Assembly: GCA_025965815.1 (NCBI GenBank)
Contig: JAOPWF010000022.1
Location: 1 to 5,471 of the forward strand
Reading direction: 5' to 3'
Length of the DNA: 5,471 nt
DNA from: Mycobacterium sp.
Lineage (GTDB): Bacteria > Actinomycetota > Actinomycetes > Mycobacteriales > Mycobacteriaceae
The notes under the pieces are model-generated. The model made no database searches. It saw only the letters and a program-made list of their open reading frames with translations, and was not told the origin of the DNA. Positions within the stretch are counted from its first letter, which is position 1. Each line of letters begins with the position of its first letter. Below are positions 1 through 5,471 of this stretch, in pieces. A program made the translations under genes and the position numbers.

Positions 1-1115
1 ACCGGGCAACAGAGTCCCACAACGACTGGACCACTACGACGGGCTCACCTCAGTACGTCGTTGCCTACCGGACGCCGAAGCGGACGACGACGATGAAGCG
101 CGGCTTCAAAACTAAGCGGGACGCCACCGAATTCGCGTCCACAGTTGAAGTCGAGAAGATGTCCGGCACGTATGTCGCGCCCAAGCTCGGGATGATCACG
201 GTCGGGGAGCTGGCGCCAACGTGGCTGGCCCGCAAAGAGTCCGACGTGGCGAAGTCGAATTACCGGATGCTGGAGTCGGCGTGGCGCATCCACGTCAAAC
301 CGGTGTGGGGAGCGGCCAGGATCGCCGACGTCGACCTTGCGGCGGTGGAACGGTGGATCGGTGCCATGGGTCGGACGTCGGGTGCTACCACCGTAATTCG
401 GTCCTACGGTGTGCTGGCGGGTGTCTTGGATGACGCGGTGAAAGCCCGCCGTCTGGCGTCCAACCCGGCCAGGGGTGTCGAGAATCTGCCGCACAAGACT
501 GGTAAGCGCCGCGTGTACCTGACGGCTGACGATGTTGGCCGGTTGGCTGCCGAGTCGGGCCAGCACCGCGTCCTGGTGCTCACGCTCGCCTACTGCGGCA
601 TTAGGTGGGGCGAAGCGGCGGCGCTGCGGGTGAGTGATGTGCAGTTCCTCCGCCGACGTCTGAGTGTCCATGACAACGCTGTGCAGTTGGGCGTTGATCA
701 CACCGAAGGGTTGACCAAGAATCGTCAGGAACGGTCGGTGCCGGTGCCCCAGTTCGTTCTGGACGAGCTATCGGTGCAGTGCCAGGGTCGTAGCCTCGAT
801 GCCCTCGTTTTCGGTGACAGCGTCCACTATCTGCCACGTCCCAAGTCGACTGATGGATGGTTCACCGGGGCGGTGAAGCGGGCCAAGGTGCAGCACATCA
901 CGCCGCACGATCTGAGGCACACCTGCGCCAGTATCGCCATCAGTTCCGGCGTCAACGTGCTGGCCCTGAGCCGCATGCTGGGACACCAGTCGGCCAAGGT
1001 CACGCTGGACACCTATGCCGACCTGTTCGACACCGACCTCGATGCGGTGGCGGCCGCGATTGACACGAAGTGTGCTCAAAGTGTGCTCAAAGCGCGCTCA
1101 CGTGGGTCAAATTGA
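1..1115 (+). CDS. Tyrosine recombinase / phage-type integrase (5' end outside window)
   Basis: Site-specific recombinase that would integrate or excise a prophage or genomic island by cutting and rejoining DNA through a tyrosine. The frame is open from position 3. The 30 codons before the ATG at 93 read as the end of an arm-binding (AP2-like) domain (YVVAYRTPKR, continuing into KRGFKTKRDATEFA), so that ATG is internal and the start lies upstream of the window. Numbering from the ATG at 93: arm-binding domain to about residue 30, SAM-like core-binding domain about 35-115, catalytic domain about 140-315. All expected catalytic residues are visible: R171 (CGIRWGE), K209 (LTKNRQE), H272 and R275 (HDLRH), H298 (LGHQS) and the nucleophile Y308 (DTYADLF). 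The gene runs toward the tRNA-derived attachment sequence about 55 bp downstream, as expected for an integrase next to its att site. It appears intact at the 3' end. The family is certain; the element it belongs to is not visible. Confidence 0.95.
   Translation, partial: RATESHNDWTTTTGSPQYVVAYRTPKRTTTMKRGFKTKRDATEFASTVEVEKMSGTYVAPKLGMITVGELAPTWLARKESDVAKSNYRMLESAWRIHVKPVWGAARIADVDLAAVERWIGAMGRTSGATTVIRSYGVLAGVLDDAVKARRLASNPARGVENLPHKTGKRRVYLTADDVGRLAAESGQHRVLVLTLAYCGIRWGEAAALRVSDVQFLRRRLSVHDNAVQLGVDHTEGLTKNRQERSVPVPQFVLDELSVQCQGRSLDALVFGDSVHYLPRPKSTDGWFTGAVKRAKVQHITPHDLRHTCASIAISSGVNVLALSRMLGHQSAKVTLDTYADLFDTDLDAVAAAIDTKCAQSVLKARSRGSN
1070..1100 (+). repeat. Tandem 11-bp direct repeats at the integrase 3' end
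   Basis: The unit GTGTGCTCAAA occurs twice back to back (1070-1080 and 1081-1091), followed by a degenerate third unit, GCGCGCTCACG (1092-1102), of which the first nine bases fall in this interval. The repeats lie within the last integrase codons (CAQSVLKARS). Short direct repeats beside an integrase gene are often arm-type integrase or excisionase binding sites, but that role is inferred from position only. They could also be a simple slippage duplication of the C-terminal tail. Confidence 0.6.
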
Positions 1116-1124
1116 CCCACGTGA
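1098..1124. repeat. 27-bp perfect inverted repeat over the integrase stop codon
   Basis: Two 13-bp arms (TCACGTGGGTCAA and TTGACCCACGTGA) flank a single central A at 1111. The integrase TGA stop (1113-1115) lies in the right arm. As RNA it would form a strong hairpin, but no T-run follows on either strand, so it is not a classic intrinsic terminator. Mycobacteria are reported to use some hairpin terminators without a U-tail, so termination remains possible. Other options are a palindromic operator or a protein-binding site at the attachment region. Confidence 0.75.
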
Positions 1125-1137
1125 AAAGACTCTGACC

Positions 1138-1153
1138 TGCGACTTATGTCGCA
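1138..1153. repeat. Short inverted repeat between integrase and att site
   Basis: TGCGAC and GTCGCA are 6-bp arms around a TTAT loop, about 17 bp to the left of the tRNA-derived T-arm. It does not fit an anticodon arm, because the loop is four bases rather than seven. It could be a core-flanking recombinase site or a weak hairpin; no function is shown by the sequence. Confidence 0.4.
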
Positions 1154-1170
1154 CCTGCCCGGTATCGTCC

Positions 1171-1198
1171 GAGGGTTCAAATCCCTCCGCCACCGCCA
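1171..1198 (+). other. tRNA 3'-end fragment (probably tRNA-Ser): attachment-site copy (attL/attR)
   Basis: The sequence reads as the end of a tRNA gene: T-stem GAGGG (1171-1175), T-loop TTCAAAT (1176-1182), paired T-stem CCCTC (1183-1187), 3' acceptor strand CGCCACC (1188-1194), discriminator G (1195) and encoded CCA (1196-1198). The matching 5' acceptor strand GGTGGCG and the D and anticodon arms are absent upstream, where the sequence runs into the integrase end. It is therefore a partial copy and not a working tRNA. Discriminator G and this acceptor sequence suit a bacterial serine tRNA, which is an inference. Tyrosine integrases commonly use tRNA 3' ends as attB; integration leaves an intact tRNA at one end and such a fragment at the other. 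Identity over the preceding bases (about 1160-1170) may extend the core, but this cannot be judged without the intact tRNA. Confidence 0.8.
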
Positions 1199-1633
1199 AA
1201 GCTGTCGCAGCTACGGGGGCGCGCCCCTGTCTTCTGGGACTGCTACCGGCCGCACGATGTCCAGGTCAAGGATGTTCGAGGCGGTCCCGAACCCCGATTG
1301 GGTGGCCCGGCCCGGCCCGGCCGGTTTGCGCGCAGCCATGAGGCGGGGCGCTCGGTTGACGTGACAATCGCAAGTCGGCAAGCGCAGTGCCCGCCCGCGC
1401 AGCGGGTGGGTGGACTGTGTCTCAGCGACATGGGCACCGACTTCGATGACTTCTCGCCGCGCGCCCTCGCATTTGCCGCCGAGGGCATCAGCGCGGAAGC
1501 GCAGGGGAACCGTGCCCGGCTCCGCGCCGCCATGAGTGCCGGTGGGTTGGCGGTGTACTCCGGAGAGTGGTGGCATTTCGACGCACCCGGCGCCTACGTC
1601 GAACGCCCGATCCTCGACGTCCCGGTCAACTAA
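1199..1633 (+). pseudogene. VanX-type D-alanyl-D-alanine dipeptidase remnant (N-truncated, two frameshifts)
   Basis: Remains of a zinc dipeptidase (family M15D) that hydrolyses D-Ala-D-Ala. Recognisable sequence starts at about 1226 with FWDCYRPHDVQ, which contains the conserved YRP arginine region. An extra G near 1270-1271 then shifts the frame to MFEAVPNPDWVARPG (from 1272). A third copy of a CCCGG unit (1306-1320) returns it to the original frame at FARSHEAGRSVDVTI. The zinc-ligand His (codon 1337) and Asp (1358) and the ExxH motif EWWH (Glu 1565, His 1574) are all present, and the normal C-terminal tail ILDVPVN ends at the TAA at 1631-1633. Roughly the first third of a usual 200-residue VanX is missing: the sequence upstream is the tRNA fragment. 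No plausible start or ribosome site precedes it. The active-site residues being intact suggests recent inactivation. Sequencing error could explain one frameshift but not the truncation. Confidence 0.85.
1306..1320 (+). repeat. CCCGG x3 microsatellite inside vanX remnant
   Basis: Three tandem 5-bp units CCCGG are followed by a partial CCGG (1321-1324). Removing one unit gives continuous dipeptidase reading across the site (WVARPGRFARSH), so the third unit looks like a slippage expansion that causes the second frameshift. Confidence 0.7.
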
Positions 1634-1732
1634 GCCGACACCCGCACCGGAGATGACGCGGCCTGCCTTCGCCTGGCCCAGAATGGGCGCTCGTACCTTT
1701 GACTATGCGTCGTGTTGGCGTCGGCGCCGCGG

Positions 1733-1738
1733 TATCCT
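1733..1738 (+). promoter_or_regulatory. Possible -10 element for the cyclase/ATPase gene
   Basis: TATCCT fits the mycobacterial housekeeping -10 pattern TANNNT and lies 26 bp before the chosen GTG start, giving a short leader that would contain the ribosome site. There is no good -35 at the right distance. A TTGACT at 1699-1704 is 28 bp upstream of the hexamer, which is too far. Weak evidence from position and pattern only. Confidence 0.3.
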
Positions 1739-1752
1739 CAGGCGATCGGGGT

Positions 1753-1760
1753 GGGAGGGG
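1753..1760 (+). promoter_or_regulatory. Ribosome binding site fixing the GTG start at 1764
   Basis: GGGAGGGG contains the GGAGG core at 1754-1758, five bases before the GTG at 1764. This decides the start: the frame is open back to an ATG at 1536, but that stretch overlaps the vanX remnant, reads as non-protein-like sequence and has no comparable ribosome site. Confidence 0.7.
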
Positions 1761-1763
1761 CGT

Positions 1764-4700
1764 GTGGGCCCTGTCGAACGTGGTGCATCGATCGATGAGT
1801 TGCTTGATCGGGCGGTGGCGGCGATCAATCGGGGTGATCGGGTGGCCGCCACCGCGATCGCCGGTCAGGTGCTGGCCGTGGACGAGAACAACGTCGACGC
1901 CACCGACCTGCTGGGCGCCCCCGGTGGTGGCGGTGAGATCCGGCGGTTGACGATCCTGTTCGCTGATCTGGTCGATTCGACGGCGTTGTCCACGCGGGTG
2001 GAGCCCGAGACGTACCGCCTGGTGGTGGGCCGTTACCGCGATCAGGTGCTGGGCATCGTGAACCGCTATGACGGCCATATCGGGTCGACCAAGGGCGATG
2101 GGCTGCTGGCGGTGTTCGGGTATCCGAGGGCGCATGAGAACGACGTGCGCCGCGCCGTGTTGGCGGGGCTGGAGATCACCCGCGAGGTGGCGCGGCTCAG
2201 CGCGCAGGCGAAGCGCCGCTTCGGGATTGAGATCAATGCGCGGGTGGGGGTGCACCGTGGGCTGGTGTATCTGGACACCGCCCAGGATGACGTGTACGGG
2301 TTGGCCGCCAACCTGGCCGCACGGGTGTCGGGACTGGCGCCGCCGGGAACGGTCGTGGTTTCCGAGGCGATCGCGCCGCTGATCCGGGATGCCTTCGACC
2401 TGCAGGCCCGGCCACCGGCTTCGGTCAAGGGAGTGGATGGACTGGTCGCCCACCACCAGGTGATCGGCGAGCGGGCCGAGCCGGCCAGGGTCGGGCGGGG
2501 TCCGCTGGTGGGCCGCGGCCGCGAGCTGGGGCGGCTGCAGAAGAGTTGGGCGCGCGCGCAGGCGGGCACGTTGACCACACCGGGGGTGGTGTTTCGCGGT
2601 GAGCCCGGCATCGGGAAGAGCCGGCTGGCGGGTGCCGCCGCCGAGTTGGTTGAAGCCTCCGGCGCGGTAGTGCTGGAGTTGATCGGCTCACCGTTTCACA
2701 TCGACGCCGGCCTGCATCCGATACGCACCCTGATCGAACGCCGCTGCGGCATCGACCGCAGTATTGATTCAGCTGAGCGGCTTCGCCGGCTGGAGGCCGA
2801 GGTGCGGGCCCGGTCGCTGGATCCGGAGACCACGGTGCCGTTGTTGGCGCCGGTGCTGGGAATCGGCGCCGAGGCGGGCTATCAGCCGGTGCCCGCTGAA
2901 GGCCGCAAACTGTATGAGCTGATCGCGCAGGCGGTGCAGGACTATCTGCTGGCCTGTGTGGGCGGTGGTGTCGGGTTGGTGGTCGCCGAGGATGTGCACT
3001 GGTTCGATCCTTCCACCCTCGAGGTCCTCGGCGCGCTGCTCGGCGCCGCCGGGGGCCGGCTGCTGGTGGCGGTGACCGGACGCCCCGGTGGCTGGCTGCC
3101 GGCCGGCTGGCCGGTCAAGGTGTTCGACCTGACACCGTTGACCGACGTGCAGACCGACGCACTGATCACCGCGCTGAATCCGACGGTGACGGCGGATGAG
3201 CGGGCGTTGGTGGTCGACCGCTGCGACGGGGTGCCGTTCTACATCGAACAAGTTGTCGCCGGGCTCACCGAGACCGGGGTGCCCGAGGCGCTGTACGAGC
3301 CGTTGTTCGCCCGGCTACGAGCGAGCGCAAACGTGGTGCCGGTGGTGGAGGCGGCCGCAGTCATCGGCCGGCAGATGGATCGCGGCCTGCTGTGCTCGGT
3401 GGTCGACCTGAGCGACGACGAGGTCGACGACGTCATCGACGAGCTTGAGGATGCCCTGGTGCTCGAGCCGTGCGGAACCGACAATTGGCGGTTTCGCCAC
3501 GAGTTGCTGCGCGAGGTCGCCGCCGAGTTGGCACCCCCGAGTGTGTGCCGCGAGCTGCACGCCAAGGTCGCGGACGCCCTTGTCGGCGGTGTAGGCGGGG
3601 AACCGGACTGGCGCCTGGCCGCCGGCCACTACGAGCTGGCCAAGCGGTTCGACGAGGCGGCGTCGGCCTACCAGCAGGCATCGGCGGCCGCCCGGCGTCG
3701 CGGCGCGCTGGCCGAGGCGCGCAGCTGCCTGACCCAGGCCCTCGCGCAGCTAGACCACTACACGTGCGGCCCACACCGTGACCGCCGCGAGATCACCCTG
3801 CGTTTGGAGCGGGGGTTCCTCGGCGTGGCCGCGGAGGGCTATCAAAGCCGCGCCGCCGCCGCCGACTTCGAGCGGTGCCTGCGGCTGGGCGGGACCGACC
3901 TGCACGACGATGAGCTGTTCGCGACGCTGGCCGCCCTGCTGGGCTACTACATCGCCCGCGCCGACCTGCGCCGGATGGCCCGGGTGCTCGAATTGCTGCG
4001 CGCGGGCCTCGAGCAGGGGCGGCAGTGGTTCCGCCCGGTGATCGAGATGACGTTCGGGTTGGTGGCGTGGCTGCGCGGCGAGTTCGATGCCGCTGGCTCC
4101 CACCTCGAGGCGGCCACCGCGGGGTGGGGCGCAGCAGACCAGCAACAGATTGACGCGGTGTGGTTTCTGCCCAACGACCCGATCGCGACGGCGTACATGC
4201 ACCTGGCCCTGGGCAGCCTCGTGCGCGGCGATCTGGCCTGCGCCGAGGACGAGCTGGCGCAAGCGGCACGCCGGGCCAACGAGCTCGGCTTCCCCCAGGG
4301 CCCGTTCAGCCTGGCCTACACGCGCTCTATTGAGGTTTGGGTGCGCATCGAAGCCAGCCAGTTGGACCGTGCCGCGGTACTGGCCGCCGAGCTTTCCGAG
4401 CTGGCCGAGCGGCACGGCTTCGACTTTTGGCAGGGGCACGGGGCCACCCTCCAGGCCAGTGTCGGCGCCCTGGCATCGCTGGGCGCCGACGACGTCGACC
4501 CGACCACGCTCGCGGCGCACATCGCGACCATGACCAGGCTCCTCGACACCTTGCGCACGTTCGGGCTACTCATGTACATCACCTTCTACGACGCCGTCCT
4601 CGCGCGGCTGTTGATCGCCGCCGGCGAACCCGAGCAGGCCCGCCACCGCCTGGACACCGCACTGCAGCTGGCCGAAGACACCGGGATGCACTTCTACGAC

Positions 4701-4964
4701 GCCGAACTACGCCGGCAACGCGCCCACACCCACACCGATCCTGAGGAGCGCCAAGCCGACCTCGCCGTCGCTCTCCAGCTTGCCCACCGCCAAGGCGCGC
4801 CCCTGTTCGAACTGCGCGCCACCCTCGACGACTTCGAACTACGCGGACAATCCGCCCGGGCCGCCCTCATCGACGCCGCCAGCCGCTTCCTCGCCAACAA
4901 CGCGTGGCCGGAACTGGCGCGTGCCCGGATCGCGCTGGAGTCCACCGACCCGCAACTCGGGTAG
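1764..4964 (+). CDS. Class III nucleotide cyclase - STAND ATPase - TPR signalling protein (1066 aa)
   Basis: Large predicted cytoplasmic signal-transduction protein; no signal peptide or membrane segment is seen. Numbering from the GTG at 1764: residues 9-50 form a TPR-like helical pair (DELLDRAVAAINRGD). Residues about 58-235 are a class III adenylate/guanylate cyclase with metal Asp D68 (FADLVDST) and D112 (KGDG), purine-selecting D176, N183 and R187 (NLAAR). The usual adenine-selecting Lys, four residues before D112, is S108. Residues about 245-600 are a STAND/AAA ATPase with Walker A G279-S286 (GEPGIGKS), Walker B VVAED (406-410) and a GxP motif (489-491). Residues about 615-1066 are TPR-like helical repeats, including GMHFYDAELRR (974-984). 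The C-terminus (ESTDPQLG) has no LuxR-type HTH, unlike several M. tuberculosis cyclase-ATPase relatives, so it probably acts through cyclic nucleotide or protein contacts rather than DNA binding. The signal sensed is unknown. It is transcribed alone, convergent with the next gene. Confidence 0.93.
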   Translation: MGPVERGASIDELLDRAVAAINRGDRVAATAIAGQVLAVDENNVDATDLLGAPGGGGEIRRLTILFADLVDSTALSTRVEPETYRLVVGRYRDQVLGIVNRYDGHIGSTKGDGLLAVFGYPRAHENDVRRAVLAGLEITREVARLSAQAKRRFGIEINARVGVHRGLVYLDTAQDDVYGLAANLAARVSGLAPPGTVVVSEAIAPLIRDAFDLQARPPASVKGVDGLVAHHQVIGERAEPARVGRGPLVGRGRELGRLQKSWARAQAGTLTTPGVVFRGEPGIGKSRLAGAAAELVEASGAVVLELIGSPFHIDAGLHPIRTLIERRCGIDRSIDSAERLRRLEAEVRARSLDPETTVPLLAPVLGIGAEAGYQPVPAEGRKLYELIAQAVQDYLLACVGGGVGLVVAEDVHWFDPSTLEVLGALLGAAGGRLLVAVTGRPGGWLPAGWPVKVFDLTPLTDVQTDALITALNPTVTADERALVVDRCDGVPFYIEQVVAGLTETGVPEALYEPLFARLRASANVVPVVEAAAVIGRQMDRGLLCSVVDLSDDEVDDVIDELEDALVLEPCGTDNWRFRHELLREVAAELAPPSVCRELHAKVADALVGGVGGEPDWRLAAGHYELAKRFDEAASAYQQASAAARRRGALAEARSCLTQALAQLDHYTCGPHRDRREITLRLERGFLGVAAEGYQSRAAAADFERCLRLGGTDLHDDELFATLAALLGYYIARADLRRMARVLELLRAGLEQGRQWFRPVIEMTFGLVAWLRGEFDAAGSHLEAATAGWGAADQQQIDAVWFLPNDPIATAYMHLALGSLVRGDLACAEDELAQAARRANELGFPQGPFSLAYTRSIEVWVRIEASQLDRAAVLAAELSELAERHGFDFWQGHGATLQASVGALASLGADDVDPTTLAAHIATMTRLLDTLRTFGLLMYITFYDAVLARLLIAAGEPEQARHRLDTALQLAEDTGMHFYDAELRRQRAHTHTDPEERQADLAVALQLAHRQGAPLFELRATLDDFELRGQSARAALIDAASRFLANNAWPELARARIALESTDPQLG

Positions 4965-4994
4965 CTTGGGCGGCCGTTGGCGGCAGCTGAGGCC

Positions 4995-5011
4995 GAGGAG
5001 CTGTGCTCCTC
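4995..5011. terminator. Hairpin downstream of cyclase gene, possible terminator
   Basis: GAGGAGC and GCTCCTC form a 7-bp perfect stem with a TGT loop, 30 bp after the cyclase stop codon. No T-run follows, so it would only work as a U-tail-less terminator of the kind described in mycobacteria. Placement between convergent genes supports the idea but does not prove it. Confidence 0.4.
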
Positions 5012-5033
5012 TGGAGTCTGCCAAACGGTTCAA

Positions 5034-5053
5034 TCCCAATTGCTGCAATGGGA
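5034..5053. repeat. Bulged inverted repeat in the convergent spacer
   Basis: TCCC + ATTGC pairs with GCAAT + GGGA, with one unpaired A (5038) and a tiny loop. It could add to transcript-end structure between the convergent genes. Function is unknown and the stem is modest. Confidence 0.3.
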
Positions 5054-5205
5054 CGGGCCGGTCTCAACAGTTCACGTACGAGGGGCGGCAAGGTCGAAGA
5101 CGAGCAGGGGCTCCATGCGGTGGCCACCAACGCACCGGAGGCGTCGGTCACTGCGCCTTCAGCGAAAGCCACCTTCGCCGAGGTGTGCTCAACGGTGAAA
5201 CTTGG

Positions 5206-5471
5206 CTAGAGGCGACTGGCGGCGAATGCTGCGGCCTGGCCGACCATCCCATTCACTCCATACAGAGCGTGCGCGACGGTGGGCCCGCCACCGGCGGTAC
5301 CATCACAGATTGTGTCACCGGGAGCGCATAAGTCGATGGTCTTGGCCGCATACAGCGGGCCGATCGCGATAGGTGGCGCGCCGTACTCTCGCATGAATTG
5401 ATCCGAAGGTTTTCCGAAGAGTGCCACCGCGGCGACGTGGTTAGCCACCTCCGGCGGCATCGGCGCGGGCA
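5206..5471 (-). CDS. Cutinase-family serine esterase (Culp-like), C-terminal part
   Basis: The last 88 or so residues of an alpha/beta-hydrolase that in mycobacteria is typically exported and cleaves esters or lipids. The frame stays open to the right edge, so the Met at 5458-5460 is internal; PAP precedes it. Family features visible are the VAAVALFGKPSDQFM strand and turn, a Cys pair in CAPGDTIC (usual disulphide) enclosing the catalytic Asp, and the catalytic His in PTVAHALYGVNGM. The nucleophile Ser (GYSQG motif) and the export signal would be upstream, beyond the window. It ends with FAASRL and a TAG stop (5206-5208). It is transcribed toward the cyclase gene and shares the 240-bp spacer with it. 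The family call is confident; substrate and paralogue cannot be told from this part. Confidence 0.88.
   Translation of the reverse strand, partial: PAPMPPEVANHVAAVALFGKPSDQFMREYGAPPIAIGPLYAAKTIDLCAPGDTICDGTAGGGPTVAHALYGVNGMVGQAAAFAASRL

Larger units (their letters stand above)
4965..5205. other. Convergent intergenic region, no recognisable gene
   Basis: About 240 bp separate the cyclase stop from the cutinase stop on the other strand. Short open frames cross it on both strands (for example + 5003-5209), but they have no recognisable domains, no clear ribosome sites and look like chance frames in GC-rich DNA. It holds two small hairpins, listed separately, and is the place where both transcripts should end. 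Confidence 0.6.

Noticed and set aside
1298..1633. Independent 111-residue gene starting at TTG 1298
   Set aside because: It is the C-terminal part of the frameshifted dipeptidase; the TTG is an internal codon generated by the shift and has no start signal.
1699..1704. TTGACT as a -35 box for the cyclase gene
   Set aside because: Spacing to the best -10 candidate (1733-1738) is 28 bp, and no -10 lies 16-19 bp downstream.
1536..1763. N-terminal extension of the cyclase protein from the ATG at 1536
   Set aside because: It overlaps the vanX remnant in another frame, reads as Pro/Arg-rich non-protein-like sequence and lacks a ribosome site, whereas the GTG at 1764 has a good one.
1626..2456. 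276-codon open frame on the - strand opposite the cyclase start
   Set aside because: It mirrors the coding strand of a clear cyclase domain, and its translation is rich in Arg, His, Pro and Gln with no domain; typical antisense shadow in GC-rich DNA.
3750..4520. 256-codon open frame on the - strand opposite the TPR region
   Set aside because: It lies wholly antisense to the well-formed helical repeats, with low-complexity composition and no ribosome site seen.
5026..5040. T-loop-like string GGTTCAATCCC suggesting a second tRNA remnant
   Set aside because: It lacks one base of the loop seen at 1171-1187 and has no paired T-stem or acceptor sequence around it.
5183..5192. GTGTGCTCAA matching the integrase-end repeat unit
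   Set aside because: A single 10-bp match more than 4 kb away with no partner repeat or att-like sequence; probably coincidence, though it can be revisited if the 11-mer proves to be a binding site.
5003..5209. Small + strand protein in the convergent spacer
   Set aside because: No recognisable motif and no convincing ribosome site; it runs into the cutinase stop region and looks like chance.

Overview
The window looks like a high-GC actinobacterium, most probably a Mycobacterium or close relative. The reasons are the strongly G/C-ending codons, a mycobacterial-type tyrosine integrase, a large cyclase/ATPase/TPR regulator of a type abundant in mycobacteria, and a cutinase-like (Culp-type) gene. 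This assignment is read from protein style, not from any search.

Layout, left to right. (1) Positions 1-1115, + strand: a phage or integrative-element tyrosine recombinase. Its reading frame is already open at the left edge, so the real start lies outside the window. The catalytic set R-K-H-R-H-Y is complete. Its last codons carry a tandem 11-bp repeat, and its stop codon sits in the middle of a 27-bp perfect inverted repeat. (2) Positions 1171-1198: the 3' end of a tRNA gene (T-arm, 3' acceptor strand, discriminator G, encoded CCA), probably tRNA-Ser, with no 5' half. This is the expected signature of an attachment-site copy and marks a boundary between an integrated element on the left and chromosome on the right. 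(3) Positions about 1199-1633: a broken VanX-type D-alanyl-D-alanine dipeptidase. It has lost its N-terminus at the tRNA-side junction and carries two frameshifts that cancel each other (+1 base, then an extra 5-bp repeat unit). (4) Positions 1764-4964, + strand: an intact protein of 1066 residues, with a TPR-like N-terminal hairpin, class III nucleotide cyclase, STAND-type ATPase and long TPR-like helical region, without a DNA-binding HTH at the end. (5) Positions 4965-5205: a convergent intergenic space with two small hairpins and no recognisable gene. (6) Positions 5206-5471, - strand: the C-terminal part of a cutinase-family serine esterase, running off the right edge.

The genes do not form one pathway. 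The left third is the edge of a mobile element that scarred the neighbouring chromosome. The right two thirds are chromosomal: a stand-alone signalling ATPase/cyclase facing a secreted lipid esterase. I do not see a new multi-gene system. The points most worth attention are the att scar with the decaying vanX fragment and the unusual substrate-selecting position in the cyclase.
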